This document shows positions 55,190 to 64,000 of a DNA stretch of 64,000 nt, piece by piece; position 1 is the first letter of the stretch; each line of letters starts with the position of its first letter. Source of the DNA: Gautieria morchelliformis (Eukaryota; Basidiomycota; Agaricomycetes; Gomphales; Gomphaceae); assembly GCA_015179125.1 (NCBI GenBank), contig WHVA01000079.1, positions 234,222 through 298,221 of the forward strand, in the 5' to 3' direction. Below the pieces are notes generated by a model. It ran no database searches, was not told where the DNA came from, and was given only the letters and a program-made list of their open reading frames with translations. The translations under genes and the position numbers were made by a program.

Positions 55190-55619
55190 AAACACCGTCA
55201 AGAAATTCTCGGACATTTCCTTTATCAGGACATCTAGACTCCATGAAGTGAGTGTGCAAGTCTGCCTGTGCAAACGCACCCTTCTATGAGAACTCAGTTA
55301 CCATGAGTTCCCATCGGTCCTTCAGAGATGGCTTCCCATGGACACGGATGAGTGTGGAGTCGGGGATTTGGTGAGTGAGGAGAGCTTTCGCCGTACGTTC
55401 GTCTTTGACCCATTTGGTGAGGGCTTCTTCTTTGTCAGTCGTGGGTGGAGTGCTGACTGCCGGCTGAGTCGTAGTGCCATTGAAGTGCCCCCACAGACCC
55501 TTGGCTTTGACGGCGTCTTGGAAACACATCGAGAATGCGGTCCAGTTGAGACCGTTGGCTAGGAGCTTTGGGACAGAGGAAGGGAGGAGGTCGGTCGTGG
55601 TGAGTGTCGTGGTGGACAT
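55190..55619 (-). pseudogene. Ty1/copia gag N-terminus
   Basis: From ATG 55619 (minus): MSTTTLTTTDLLPSSVPKLL, ANGLNWTAFSMCFQDAVKAKGLWGHFNG, EEALTKWVKDERTAKALLTHQIPDSTL, RWELMVTEFS, in-frame TAG, KGAFAQADLHTHFMESRCPDKGNVREFLD. These are the LNW, KGL and 'W..D...A...I...I' blocks of copia Gag (UBN2 type). Truncated after REFLD at 55190. The LTR and primer-binding site lie just upstream. Confidence 0.85.
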
Positions 55620-55661
55620 TGCAGAGCGGGAGCAATGGGGAACAAGCTAGAGAGTGTGCTA

Positions 55662-55684
55662 GTGGGATGCGGGGCCCAATAACC
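55662..55684 (-). promoter_or_regulatory. Copia primer-binding site (initiator tRNA-Met half-molecule type)
   Basis: On the minus strand, directly after the LTR end (CTCTTACA), GGTTATTGGGCCCC resembles the half-tRNA PBS used by many Ty1/copia elements (GGTTATGGGCCC) with one extra base. Confidence 0.6.
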
Positions 55685-56150
55685 TGTAAGAGTTGTTATA
55701 AATATATAACTATACGAAGTATTACTCAGTAAATGCATCGTTGCAATGTACTATATTATTTACCTATACGAAGTACTACTACAAATGGTATAGGTGAGTT
55801 GAGATAAATATGAGACTAGTAATAAGCGTCTTACCTCAGTAAATGTGTCGTTGCAATGTACTGAGGTAGAGTGGAGACATACTATCTACTTTATAGTGTC
55901 TAAAGAACAATAGGACTAAAGAACAATGGAGGTAAAGAACAATGGAAATAATGTACAATGAACTGCACATTGGCTGTGTCACAATGGAGTGACATTGGGT
56001 GACGAGGTTTGCTCCTGGCTTACGTGTTCACTCCTACAATTAATTGGACTCATGTGATTTATCGCAGCTTGGTAGAGTCATATACATGTGACTCACCAAG
56101 GTGTGCATGATTTGGTTCAGTCATTGAGGCTGTACAAGCAAATGACTAGG
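55685..56150 (-). repeat. Copia LTR (5' LTR of the minus-strand element)
   Basis: Plus-sense TGTAAGAGTTGTTATAAATATATAAC..., with the word GTCGTTGCAATGTACT and TATACGAAGTA duplicated within it. The right boundary is uncertain (about 56150). The same LTR occurs as a fragment at 30172. Confidence 0.65.
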
Positions 56151-57233
56151 TTTTTCGAACTCAGAGGCTGAGTCTGAAGGAGCCATCTGAACATGAGTGT
56201 CCGGTCAGAGTTTGAAATCAGAAGTCCAAAACAGAATTGTGGGGACATGTGTATCCACAACTCTTCTGCACAGACAGCCTCGGAAAATTAAGTAAAATTG
56301 GTAGATAATTAGAGGGTGGTTTGAATAGGCCTTATGAGGATAGCAGATATTTTTATGATGGCGATAAATGGTTTTTTTTTTAAATGCCTTTGATGCAGAA
56401 TACAAGGTTACAGTAAGGAGACAGTTTAAAGGCTGGTTGAACAGCTAGATCCAAGACCACACAATATGCTGGTTGAACAGCAGTTTCCATACAGGGGCCT
56501 GCCCTGACAGGCAGGTGCCCAGTCACCGGTCAGAATAAATAATTGCTATGGAACTTAAAATGCCATACAGGAACATCAGACTTGATGGAAATTACAGTAG
56601 ATAGTCCTAGCTATGGACTTACTGAATAGCTACCTCAGGAGAGAGGTACAGAGATGGCAAAGGCCTTGCCAAGTGTGCTGCATACATGCAGCACAGGAAA
56701 CATAGAGCAATCTTTTTCTATTCAATTCCCCTGACTAGCCCCACTGATTATGAACTGTAAAACATGTTGATAGGAGCTTTGTATGTTGCTCCAAGGTCCC
56801 AGTAGGACAAGTGTCCCCATCTCTATCACTGCTCCACAGCTGAATGCAGCCTCCCCCTTGTCTCAAAGCATATTTTCAACCCATTCTCTTGACATCTCTA
56901 AGCCTGATACTCATGGACATTCTAGTATAAATAGCTGCTAAGGAATGTATGATAAACTATCCAGAAAATACTGTTTCACCCCCTGAAGTACCTATATGCA
57001 TGTTTGATTGCTGTAGCACTTAGTTCTTGATAGTTTTCTCTAATTCTTTGTTGAGAGTCTACTATCATTGGTTACTCTATATTGTTCCAAAAGCAAACAC
57101 TTTGGACCATTTGTTCCTCTGACCAGCCCTGTTTTCTTCTTGACCCAATCACCTAACTGGTGCCAAGACGCACACGCTCCACCAAGCTTAGTCAGCCCAT
57201 GCATATATCCTGCTGTAAGGAAGTAGATTCCCA
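56151..57233. other. About 1.1 kb without genes
   Basis: No coding frame or known repeat. An AT-rich stretch with a (T)9 run is at 56372; a GACAGGCAGGTGCCC word is at 56508. An 18-bp G homopolymer tract (about 57234-57250) follows. Confidence 0.4.
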
Positions 57234-57249
57234 GGGGGGGGGGGGGGGG

Positions 57250-57673
57250 TCCACAAGACCCCACTGTAGGGTAGTGCGTGGGAACTGCCTGGCAGTTCCC
57301 CAGCTTAATCTTTACCTGTCACCATCACTACTTAATTACCACAAACTGGTTGAATTCAGCATGCCCTTGTGATAAACAGGTATCAAGCCACTTTTGAACT
57401 TTCTGCAGTCTCTTGAAAAAGACTGCAGTGCAGACAGCAGTTCGCTGTTGAGAATGCTGTTCCACGATGTTTTCATCATGGGAATACTCCGAGTCAGAGT
57501 TGGACTTGATGATGGAGAGGAGGAAGGAACGACTTGCTCGCTGGGTGAAGGTGTGCAAGATGACACCCAGTGAGGCATGGTTCTGGGCAGAGGCCAGCGA
57601 GGAGCATTGGCAAAGCCTCTGCTGGGCCATGGACGAACGCGATGGTGTACCTCTGGGACGCATCCATGCTGTA
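57250..57673 (+). mobile_element. Gypsy fragment F: LTR part and gag start
   Basis: 57250-57440 is a plus-oriented copy of the A/D LTR family (GTGGGAACTG.C, CCCTTGTGATA, TTTTGAACTTTCTGCAG, CTTGAAAAAGA). It continues into a frame MFSSWEYSESELDLMMERRKERLARWVKVCKMTPSEAWFWAEASEE, probably the gag or leader start. Cut at 57673, where the same LTR family continues in the opposite orientation. Confidence 0.6.
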
Positions 57674-57882
57674 AAGATATGGATCTTAAGCCTTGTGTCA
57701 CAAGGGCAGACAGAACTTGACCAATGTGTGGTATTCTGGATGCTACGTAGTGACAGTTGTAAGGTAAGATGTGATGGGAACCACTGGCCAGTTCCCACGC
57801 ATGAACTGTAAAGTGGGTCCCTAAGGGGCCCACTGGTATTAGGTAAGCACTATGTACATAAGTTATTAGGTTATTTACACCC
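57674..57882 (-). repeat. LTR (minus) at the end of element E
   Basis: Minus-sense TGTAAATAACCTAATAAC... with CCAGTGGGCC, GTGGGAACTGGCCAGTGGTTCCCATCACATC and GCCCTTGTGACACAAGG, matching 60990-61200. Truncated after ATCTTTACA. Confidence 0.8.
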
Positions 57883-57897
57883 TCCCCCTCTACGAAC
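57883..57897 (-). promoter_or_regulatory. Polypurine tract of element E
   Basis: Minus-strand GTAGAGGGGGAGGG stands immediately before TGTAAATAACC, marking the LTR as the 3' LTR of a minus-strand element. Confidence 0.65.
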
Positions 57898-57901
57898 AAC
57901 T

Positions 57902-59862
57902 TCAAGAGGTATATAGGTCATCCATGATGGCATCCTCTAGTGATTCCGATACGATGACATCATCATTGCATGGGGCCGGTGGAGCACGAGACTCCACCGG
58001 GGACGCTTCCATGTCTGCGGGGGTGTGTGGGTGCAGTGGTTCTGCCTCACCAACGGCGGGAGTGTCTGCCTGTGTTGGGGCCTGTGTCCTCGTGGATCAT
58101 GGCCTCAATGGCCGGGTCATTGGCCGGTGGGGGTGGCCGGATGCTCCCAAGCTCCTGGTTGAGCTGGGCGTGAGTGAGCGACAGTGGCGCCACGGCTCTC
58201 ACATGGCTGGTCTTGAGGATCTTTTGCTGACCCTCACGGGCGGTGGCACTGAATGCCGGGCCAGTGAGACTGCATTGAACATATTGTTCAATGCGAGCCA
58301 CTCGCTCACAGGTGATGCCAGCGTAGTGGGCCAGCCACTGCGTGATCTCGGTGAGCAGAATGTCTGGACCAGCCTGGCCTCTTACAGGATACAGGCTTGT
58401 GATGGACAGCCAGAGGCTGGTGCTCTGCGGCGTCAGGCACTCCCTAGCATCGACAAAGCTCGACCATTGATCGGTCAAGCCAAACAAGTCGAGGAGTCTC
58501 GACTTGAGGGGTGACACGACCCCTTTGACCCGGGGTGCAAGGGCTTTCAGCCACATGCAGGCATCCATGTCTGCAAGGTTGAGGCTTCCATCTGTGTTGT
58601 TGCGAATGGCAGATGGAATTCCTTCGGGGTTGTGTATCCAACCCTTCAGGATGGCGGCGATGTCAAGCGGGGTACCACTTGCTATCACAAAACAATCCCA
58701 TTTGGGATTGCGAGTGCATTGATTGCGCTCGATGCGCTTGAACATGCCGATCATTTCGTGTGTGTGCAGAAACTGCAGCGTGTCCTTCGCATGCAGTCAG
58801 AGCTTGATGAAGTGTGTGTCATCGAGCGGGCAGACGTCGTACCATTGCATACGTTGCTGCGGTGCCTTTCCTACTGCGCATGGTAGGAACCCCGTCCTGG
58901 AGACTGGCGGGCCTCCGAGTGGTATGATCACCCCTTCCCCTGGGTAGGGAAGGTGAACTGGTGCCACCACTGGCGGCAGGTCCATGTGCGGCCCAATGTA
59001 CTGGGCCTTGACCATCACTACCTGCTATTGTAGGGCAGGGTCATTGATGGTGTGCGATGGTGACGCTGCTAGGTATGCACTGATCGTGCTCTCCCTCGCA
59101 ATGGCTAGGCCATTGTACGTGTTGGGGGTGCCACGCAATTTCTTGCACTTCTTTTGTGGCTTCTCAGCTATACACTAAGCTCTATCCGGATCGTACATCT
59201 TCCAGACGGAGGAGTCGGACTCCCATCCATCTGGGATGTCATACGCTGCGTTGGACAGCATGCTCTGCCGTGCCGTTGATGTTGGGGTGGGAGCCAATAT
59301 TTGGGATGCCAGTCCCAAGGCTGTGCGCGCTGGCAAGGGTGCCATCACATGAGGTGTAGGGCCGGCCACTGAGTCTGTGGCCAGGTCCTGGCACAGCCTT
59401 TTTGAGGCTGCGTGTGTGAGCTGGAGCGCCTTAAGCTGCTCCTCTAGCTCTTTTACCTTGGCGCCCTCCGTGTCGAGCACATCGTCGCGGTTTTCGACTG
59501 CACATTCTAGGTCCTTGACCTCTTTTTTGAGGTCATGGATGTCCCATAAGGGCTCCACTTGTGTCTCACACACGATGGCCCTTGGGAACCATCCCCAGGC
59601 CGCGTCGATGGTGTCGCTGATGTCCTCATCCTTCAGCTTCACCTTGTGGGTGCCCGTCACAGCCCGTAAGTGCGCAGCGTAAGCCGCGCAGGTACCGCAG
59701 TCGTCTGGGTGTTGCCAATGCATCTTCCCATCCTACGATAATCCAGTGTTCCTGATCCACTGGAGCTTGTAGGATGTTGGCGGCCCCTTGCTTTGGGGCT
59801 GTTGAGTGTGGCTCGGATGTTGATGTTGGGTGTATATGTGCACCAGAATTCAAACCTAACAT
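57902..59862 (-). pseudogene. Element E: large ORF of unknown function in an LTR element
   Basis: One frame from about 59723 to about 58060 is interrupted only by three stops (about 59172, 59026, 58797). It begins with a Cys-containing part (QHPDDCGTCAAYAAHLRAV) and a coiled coil (HDLKKEVKDLECAVENRDDVLDTEGAKVKELEEQLKALQ). YPGEGVIIPLGGPPVSRTGFLP, then NPKWDCFVIASGTPLDIAAILKGWIHNPEGIP and LFGLTDQWSSFVDARECLTPQSTSLWLS follow. After a frameshift the C-terminus is ADTPAVGEAEPLHPHT...DDLYTS. No RT, protease or integrase motif is present. It ends 5 bp before the polypurine tract, so it is the terminal ORF of the retroelement. I recall similar proteins as multicopy in Agaricomycetes; the function is unknown. 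Confidence 0.65.
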
Positions 59863-60358
59863 TTCTGTTGTTCTTTCTTTCGATTTTGACCTAAAGCCAT
59901 GCTGACATTCATTCTATGCCTTTCACAATTTTCTTTCATTTTTTTGAGGCTGTATTACTATGCCCGAGTAGGAAATGGATCGGTGCAGGATATGGATAAA
60001 GTGTCTTAAAATATATACCTCGGCCATTTTAGGTCAGTTTTGTAGCTAGAGTTACAAGTTATACATAGTAGTTTATCCAGGCAAATTAATGAGTAACAGG
60101 AAGAAGAAGTCTAAGTGCTGGAAGCTGCCTAATGTGTTTCCAAGCATTGTTAACAACCCCATGAGCTCAAATGTGTGGGTTTAATTGCAAATTTTCACTC
60201 AATTACACTGTACTCTTATAATATGGATTTCCTCCCATTCCGGCAAAGCAAGGAGCTCTGGTTCTTGGTTTCTTCCATCACGATCTCTTAGACAGCTTTG
60301 GCATGACAACATGCTTTTGATCTCCGATTGAATCCAAACCTTCGACGTTTCACTCCAC
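59863..60358. other. AT-rich spacer
   Basis: No coding frame with motifs; contains the upstream region of the pogo-type fragment. Confidence 0.4.
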
Positions 60359-60748
60359 ATGTCAGTCACAGAATGCCCAAAGTCGCCTGTTAAACAGGTG
60401 ACTTTGGAGAAGGAGGAGCGCATCCAAAAAGCCCTGGGGATGGTGAGGTCAGGTATCCAGGTCTCTTTGCATGGCGCTGCTCAAAAATGCAACATTGTGT
60501 ACTCGACCCTGCGAAATCGACTGCATGGATCGAAGCCTCACAAGCTGGCACACTCTGAACAGCAGCACCTCAGTCCGGAGCAACAAAACGTCCTGATGGC
60601 GTGGTGCAAGTACCAAGCTAATATGGTGATGCCACTCTCTCGTGCAGGGCTCCGGGAGAAGGTAAATGATATGGTAGGCCAAATCCCCAGTGACAGTTGG
60701 ATACAGTGGTTCCTCAAAGCCCACGCGTGTAGAGGACAGGAATTATAG
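60359..60748 (+). pseudogene. Pogo/Tigger-type transposase N-terminus
   Basis: 129 residues: KEERIQKALGMVRSGIQVSLHGAAQKCNIVYSTLRNRLHG is a psq-type helix-turn-helix. LSPEQQNVLMAWCKYQANMVMPLSRAGLREKVNDM, then WIQWFLKAH, is the beginning of a CENP-B/Tc5-type second DNA-binding domain. The DDE catalytic half is missing, so the protein could bind DNA but not transpose. The frame stops at 60748. Confidence 0.8.
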
Positions 60749-60989
60749 GCAGTAGGACTGGACTTGGTGCTCAAAAGAAGACTAGAAATAAATTCACTCT
60801 CTCAGTGAATTTAGTTGTCACTGTAAATATATTATACACTACCTAGAAATTAATTCACTACAGGATTTCTAGGTCAACAAATTGAAAAGAAACAGGACTA
60901 ATTTACTTGCCTCTCTCAGTGAATTTAGTTGTCACTGAGAGAGGAGGGAAATGTGTCTCATGCGCATGCACTACTAGCTGGCGCTTTAG
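60749..60989. repeat. Repeated CTCAGTGAATTTAGTTGTCACTG words
   Basis: CTCTCTCAGTGAATTTAGTTGTCACTG occurs at about 60799 and 60914, the second one followed by its own inverse CAGTGA..GAGAGAGG. CTAGAAATTAATTCACT variants lie between. Probably the subterminal repeats of the pogo-type or another TIR element. Confidence 0.5.
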
Positions 60990-61538
60990 TGTAAATAACC
61001 TATGTATCTACATGTACAATAGTTATTACATAATCCCAGTGGGCCTCTTAGGGACCCACTGTATAGTTTATGCATGGGAACTGGCCAGTGGTTCCCATCA
61101 CATCTTACTCTTACCTGTCACTACGTAGCATGTAGAATACCACTCATTGGTCAGGTTCTGCAGTGCCCTTGTGATACAAGGTCCTAAGATCGACATCTTT
61201 ACACCTTTTTGAACTATCCTGCGGTTGATCGCCACGCGACCAACCAATAGCGGATTCGAAGCAATCTTGAAAAAGATCGCTGCGTCAATGACTAAACATC
61301 GTTGAGACCCTCCAGTAGACCCTCTACTGTCGGCTGCGAGCATGATGATTCCACGCAGTCGAAGACGGACACGAGCGATGAGCTCGAGGTCCACACCTCA
61401 GGCACAGCCCAGCGACACGACGGCTGATGCTACCCTGGACCAAGAGTCCAGGACGATAGAAGACGGAGAGATCGTAGATCTCACCGCCCTTGTCCCCCAG
61501 TAGAGGACGAGGAAAACCCCGACCACGTTTCGTCGAGC

Positions 61539-62716
61539 GTGGCTGAGGAAGAGGCGATGCCGGGCAACGAGCCGGTGCCGCCCCCCATTCCTCTCTGCCC
61601 AGAGACAAAGGAAAGGGCAGAGAAGTCTCGCTGTCGTCAGACAGTAGAGCAACAACGTCGAGGCGGGCACAAAGCCACGACTCGAACCAACGCTCACGAA
61701 GTAGAGCAACGACGATCGTCCCTGAAGGGGGACAACGGCAAAAAAGACGAGCCCCAGACAATGGTCAGGGCTCAGAATACTCGAGCTCCAGTCGCAAGAA
61801 CTCGAGGGCTCACACCATCGACCACGAGACGGCAGAGGCCCTGAACAAACAGGTGCAGGCTGCGCTGCACCGAAGCATGCTGACGCGCCACAAGCACGAT
61901 CAGCTGGCATCGCAGCTTGACAACGCCGCCGCCGCCCTAATGGCAATCAGCAAGGAACTCCACCAGGTGGAGGAGATCAGGCTGCAAGACACAGCCACGC
62001 TGGAGGACGTCCAGAAAGCCCTCCACCCATGCGGGGAACGCGACACAACTCGTCCGAGCTCACGACAGTCCACAGCCAACGAATGCAGTCACAACGCGGA
62101 AGACCGGCACCGAAAGGAGCAGGACAAGCAGTGAATGCCACCGCGAGCCATCCCAGTCGAACAGGACGTAAGGTTCAGGAACGAACCTCAAGAGCAACCG
62201 GCTGCCCCAACGGACAGCTGTAAGACAATCCAACAGATCGTTAGGGAACAGGTCGCCTCAGAGCCTGACTCTGAAACGACAACTGAGAGCTTAGAGCTCG
62301 AAGTCGCACACTGGCAGCGTAAAGAAGCCGCAGCCACGCGCCGCCACACACGGGCACTCGAGCTACTAGCGAAGAACGCTGAAGAAACAGTGGCCCACAG
62401 CCACACCGCTCAGCTGCCTGATGAGCAGCTCACGCGAGCCGTACAGGACGCACGGCAGGCGTGCACAGCCTACAACAGCAGGCTGCGGATCCACAACGCG
62501 GGACTGACCGGGGAAACCAGGCACAAAACGCCCCCGGAACCGAGAGCACAAAATGCTCCTGATCCCGAGCCCGATCCAGGCCCGGGGCATACAACAGCCT
62601 GCGCCGTGCAGCGTCACAGCCACGCGAGTGATCCATGGCCCCAACGGAAGGCCAGGGAATCCCTGACCAGGCCAACGTCGTACCAATGGAACCGTACGAC
62701 AGGATCACGTGGATGA
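61539..62716 (+). pseudogene. Element D leader ORF(s)
   Basis: Two consecutive frames: 61539-61844 (MAEEEAMPGNEPVPPP..., basic and Arg-rich) and 62135-62716 (PDSETTTESLELEVAHWQRKEAAATRRHTRALELLAKNAEE, then QACTAYNSRLRIHNAGLTGET), helical and probably coiled coil. The second overlaps the gag ATG (62635) in another frame. In element A the equivalent ORF also ends close to the gag ATG, so a separate leader ORF may be a family trait. Confidence 0.55.
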
Positions 62717-64000
62717 TCCGCCTGGCGTTATCAGACGCCACGGACACAGACCCAGAGAAGTCTGTGCTAGCAAAAGCCGGCGTGAAATTGGCTCACCCCG
62801 AGCCATATGCTGGGGGATCTGACCTCGAAGAGTTTGAAATCTTCGTGGCAGCCATCCTACGATGGCTGAAAATGAATTGCCTCCTAGGGCCAACCAGCAT
62901 AGACATGCAGGTCGGCTACGTGGGCACTTGCCTCACCAGCGAAGCCCAGGAGTGGTTCCTTCGAAACGTAGAACGCTTTGATCGCCAGGTCCGCAGCTGG
63001 ACACTGGAAACTGTGATGCAAGGCCTTCAAAAAAGCTTCCTGCACACACTGACGTACCATCATGCATCAAATAAATTCGACGCGGTCATGCAGGGCATGA
63101 AAACTGTTCAGGAAATGCTGAACGAGCTCACGAAATACACGGCACGTATGATACAGCCGCCAGATGATTACATGTTCCGGAGACGGTTCGTGTTGGTGGT
63201 GTGCGAAACGCTGCGCAGCGAAGTCCTCAAAAAGGGCTATAATGCCAAGAGCAGCTCAATAGAGCAACTCTTCGAGATGGCCCAGATGATCGAGGAGGCA
63301 TCCCAATACAACATGGGGATGCGCCGCGCAGAAAGTGCTGCAGCAACGGCAAGCGCTGCCCGGCTCACAGGGAGCAAGCCGTTGACACAAACGGGCCTGA
63401 CCAGGCCCAGCCTGTTCTCAAGAAGCGGAACAGGACAACGGCTGCCGCCGCCATGCCCAGCACACGCTGGATGCCCGCCTGAAGCTAAACAGCCTCAAGC
63501 ATCAGGGTCATCCCCGCGACCTGCCCCACCGGCGAAGGCGTCAGGCCGACCTAACTATCGGCCCAGCAGTGGCCAAAGCAGCACCATGTGCTTCAAATGC
63601 GGCCAACCTGGCCACAAGAGGGCGGAATGCCCCCGGCTTAAGTCCAGTATCAGGACAGCGGCCGCGAGGCACGAAGAGGAGACCGAAGATCCAGAGACGG
63701 ATCTCGATCAAAATTCTCTCCATCAAATTGATGAAGAGGGGGAGGGTGATCCCCAACCCAACGACACTCCGGACAATGGAGATGCGCCCGCTGAAGAGTG
63801 GGACCCTGAGCCATCCCAATACTATGAATGGGATGAGGAGGTGGAAGACACCACTTACAGGTCCAGCGTAATCAGATTCGTGCCGGAGGAGGAACCGCCA
63901 CGAAAGTCATGGCGGCACGCACGTCGGTCATGTCAGACAAGGCGGCCGAGCTGGTGTATCACCACCGAAGCAAACACAGGACGCGCAGTGAGAACCGTAC
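62635..64000 (+). CDS. Element D gag with zinc knuckle (incomplete at window edge)
   Basis: From ATG 62635 (MAPTEGQGIPDQANVV) the frame is open to the window edge. Capsid region: DLEEFEIFVAAILRWLKMNCLLGP, VGTCLTSEAQEWFLRNV, LQKSFLHTLTYHHASNKFD, VQEMLNELTKYTARMIQ. A Pro-rich linker, CCHC knuckle MCFKCGQPGHKRAECPRLKS at about 63581-63640 and the acidic QYYEWDEEVEDTT follow. About 70% of capsid residues look identical to element A. Around 63887 the match to element A moves to another frame, which suggests an indel just before the protease. Confidence 0.88.
   Translation, partial: MAPTEGQGIPDQANVVPMEPYDRITWMIRLALSDATDTDPEKSVLAKAGVKLAHPEPYAGGSDLEEFEIFVAAILRWLKMNCLLGPTSIDMQVGYVGTCLTSEAQEWFLRNVERFDRQVRSWTLETVMQGLQKSFLHTLTYHHASNKFDAVMQGMKTVQEMLNELTKYTARMIQPPDDYMFRRRFVLVVCETLRSEVLKKGYNAKSSSIEQLFEMAQMIEEASQYNMGMRRAESAAATASAARLTGSKPLTQTGLTRPSLFSRSGTGQRLPPPCPAHAGCPPEAKQPQASGSSPRPAPPAKASGRPNYRPSSGQSSTMCFKCGQPGHKRAECPRLKSSIRTAAARHEEETEDPETDLDQNSLHQIDEEGEGDPQPNDTPDNGDAPAEEWDPEPSQYYEWDEEVEDTTYRSSVIRFVPEEEPPRKSWRHARRSCQTRRPSWCITTEANTGRAVRTV

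Larger units (their letters stand above)
60990..64000 (+). mobile_element. Ty3/gypsy element D (5' part, runs off the window)
   Basis: LTR starts TGTAAATAACC at 60990 (same family as A). The LTR end lies somewhere near 61340-61380 (not resolved). The leader ORF at 61539-62716 and gag from 62635 follow. Better preserved and more GC-rich than A. Confidence 0.8.

Noticed and set aside
1..64000. tRNA or rRNA genes, telomeric repeats
   Set aside because: No cloverleaf with A/B boxes, no rRNA core sequence and no TTAGGG array was found by eye; a tRNAscan or covariance-model run would settle the tRNA question.

Overview
The window looks like a repeat-rich stretch of a basidiomycete (probably Agaricomycete) nuclear chromosome. 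Host genes carry several 45-62 bp GT-AG introns, and both the host proteins (Rei1, Hsp12-like, uS13/RPS18, F-box, PRKRIP1-like, mitochondrial carrier) and the transposons (chromodomain Ty3/gypsy, Ty1/copia, Helitron, PIF/Harbinger, pogo, hAT) are of fungal type. There is no sign of bacterial, plasmid or organelle DNA. All functional calls come from reading motifs; no search was run.

Layout. 1-7.1 kb is accessory DNA: the 3' part of a multicopy fungal protein gene, a PIF/Harbinger-type unit (Myb/SANT-like protein plus DDE transposase in convergent orientation), and three short terminal-inverted-repeat (TIR) elements, one of them inside the transposase. 7.3-15.9 kb is the only island of ordinary host genes: REI1, HSP12-like, RPS18, an F-box protein, a PRKRIP1 homologue and a mitochondrial carrier. 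15.9-17.1 kb is GC-rich without a secure gene.

17.1-30.8 kb is a nest. A copia RT fragment is interrupted by gypsy element A. A is interrupted by a non-autonomous hAT element (8-bp target site duplication, TSD) and by gypsy element B (5-bp TSD). B's own LTR holds a solo LTR (5-bp TSD). The distal part of A is scrambled, with an RT piece in inverse orientation. 30.8-33.5 kb is a solo LTR, minisatellites and a satellite with a two-subunit higher-order repeat.

33.5-54.3 kb holds two divergent Helitrons. Helitron 1 (minus) has a canonical 3' hairpin plus CTAG end and carries two solo LTRs. Helitron 2 (plus) has an intron-bearing accessory ORF and an almost continuous Rep-helicase reading frame. 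Between them sits the youngest element, a nearly intact gypsy chromovirus C (about 6.3 kb, LTRs roughly 98% alike by eye). The flanking 5-mers show that the 2-kb segment 39491-41497 is inverted: recombination (or misassembly) between inverted LTRs has swapped the TSD partners of the solo LTR in Helitron 1 and of element C.

54.7-64 kb is again retroelement debris: a copia gag start with LTR and a primer-binding site resembling the half-tRNA type, a fold-back of gypsy LTRs, a gypsy-like element E with a large unknown ORF instead of visible pol, a pogo-type transposase N-terminus, and gypsy element D, whose gag runs off the window.

Most disabling stops in the transposons can be read as C-to-T changes (CGA to TGA, CAG to TAG). 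Together with the nesting this suggests a silenced, possibly methylated transposon island next to a small euchromatic gene block.
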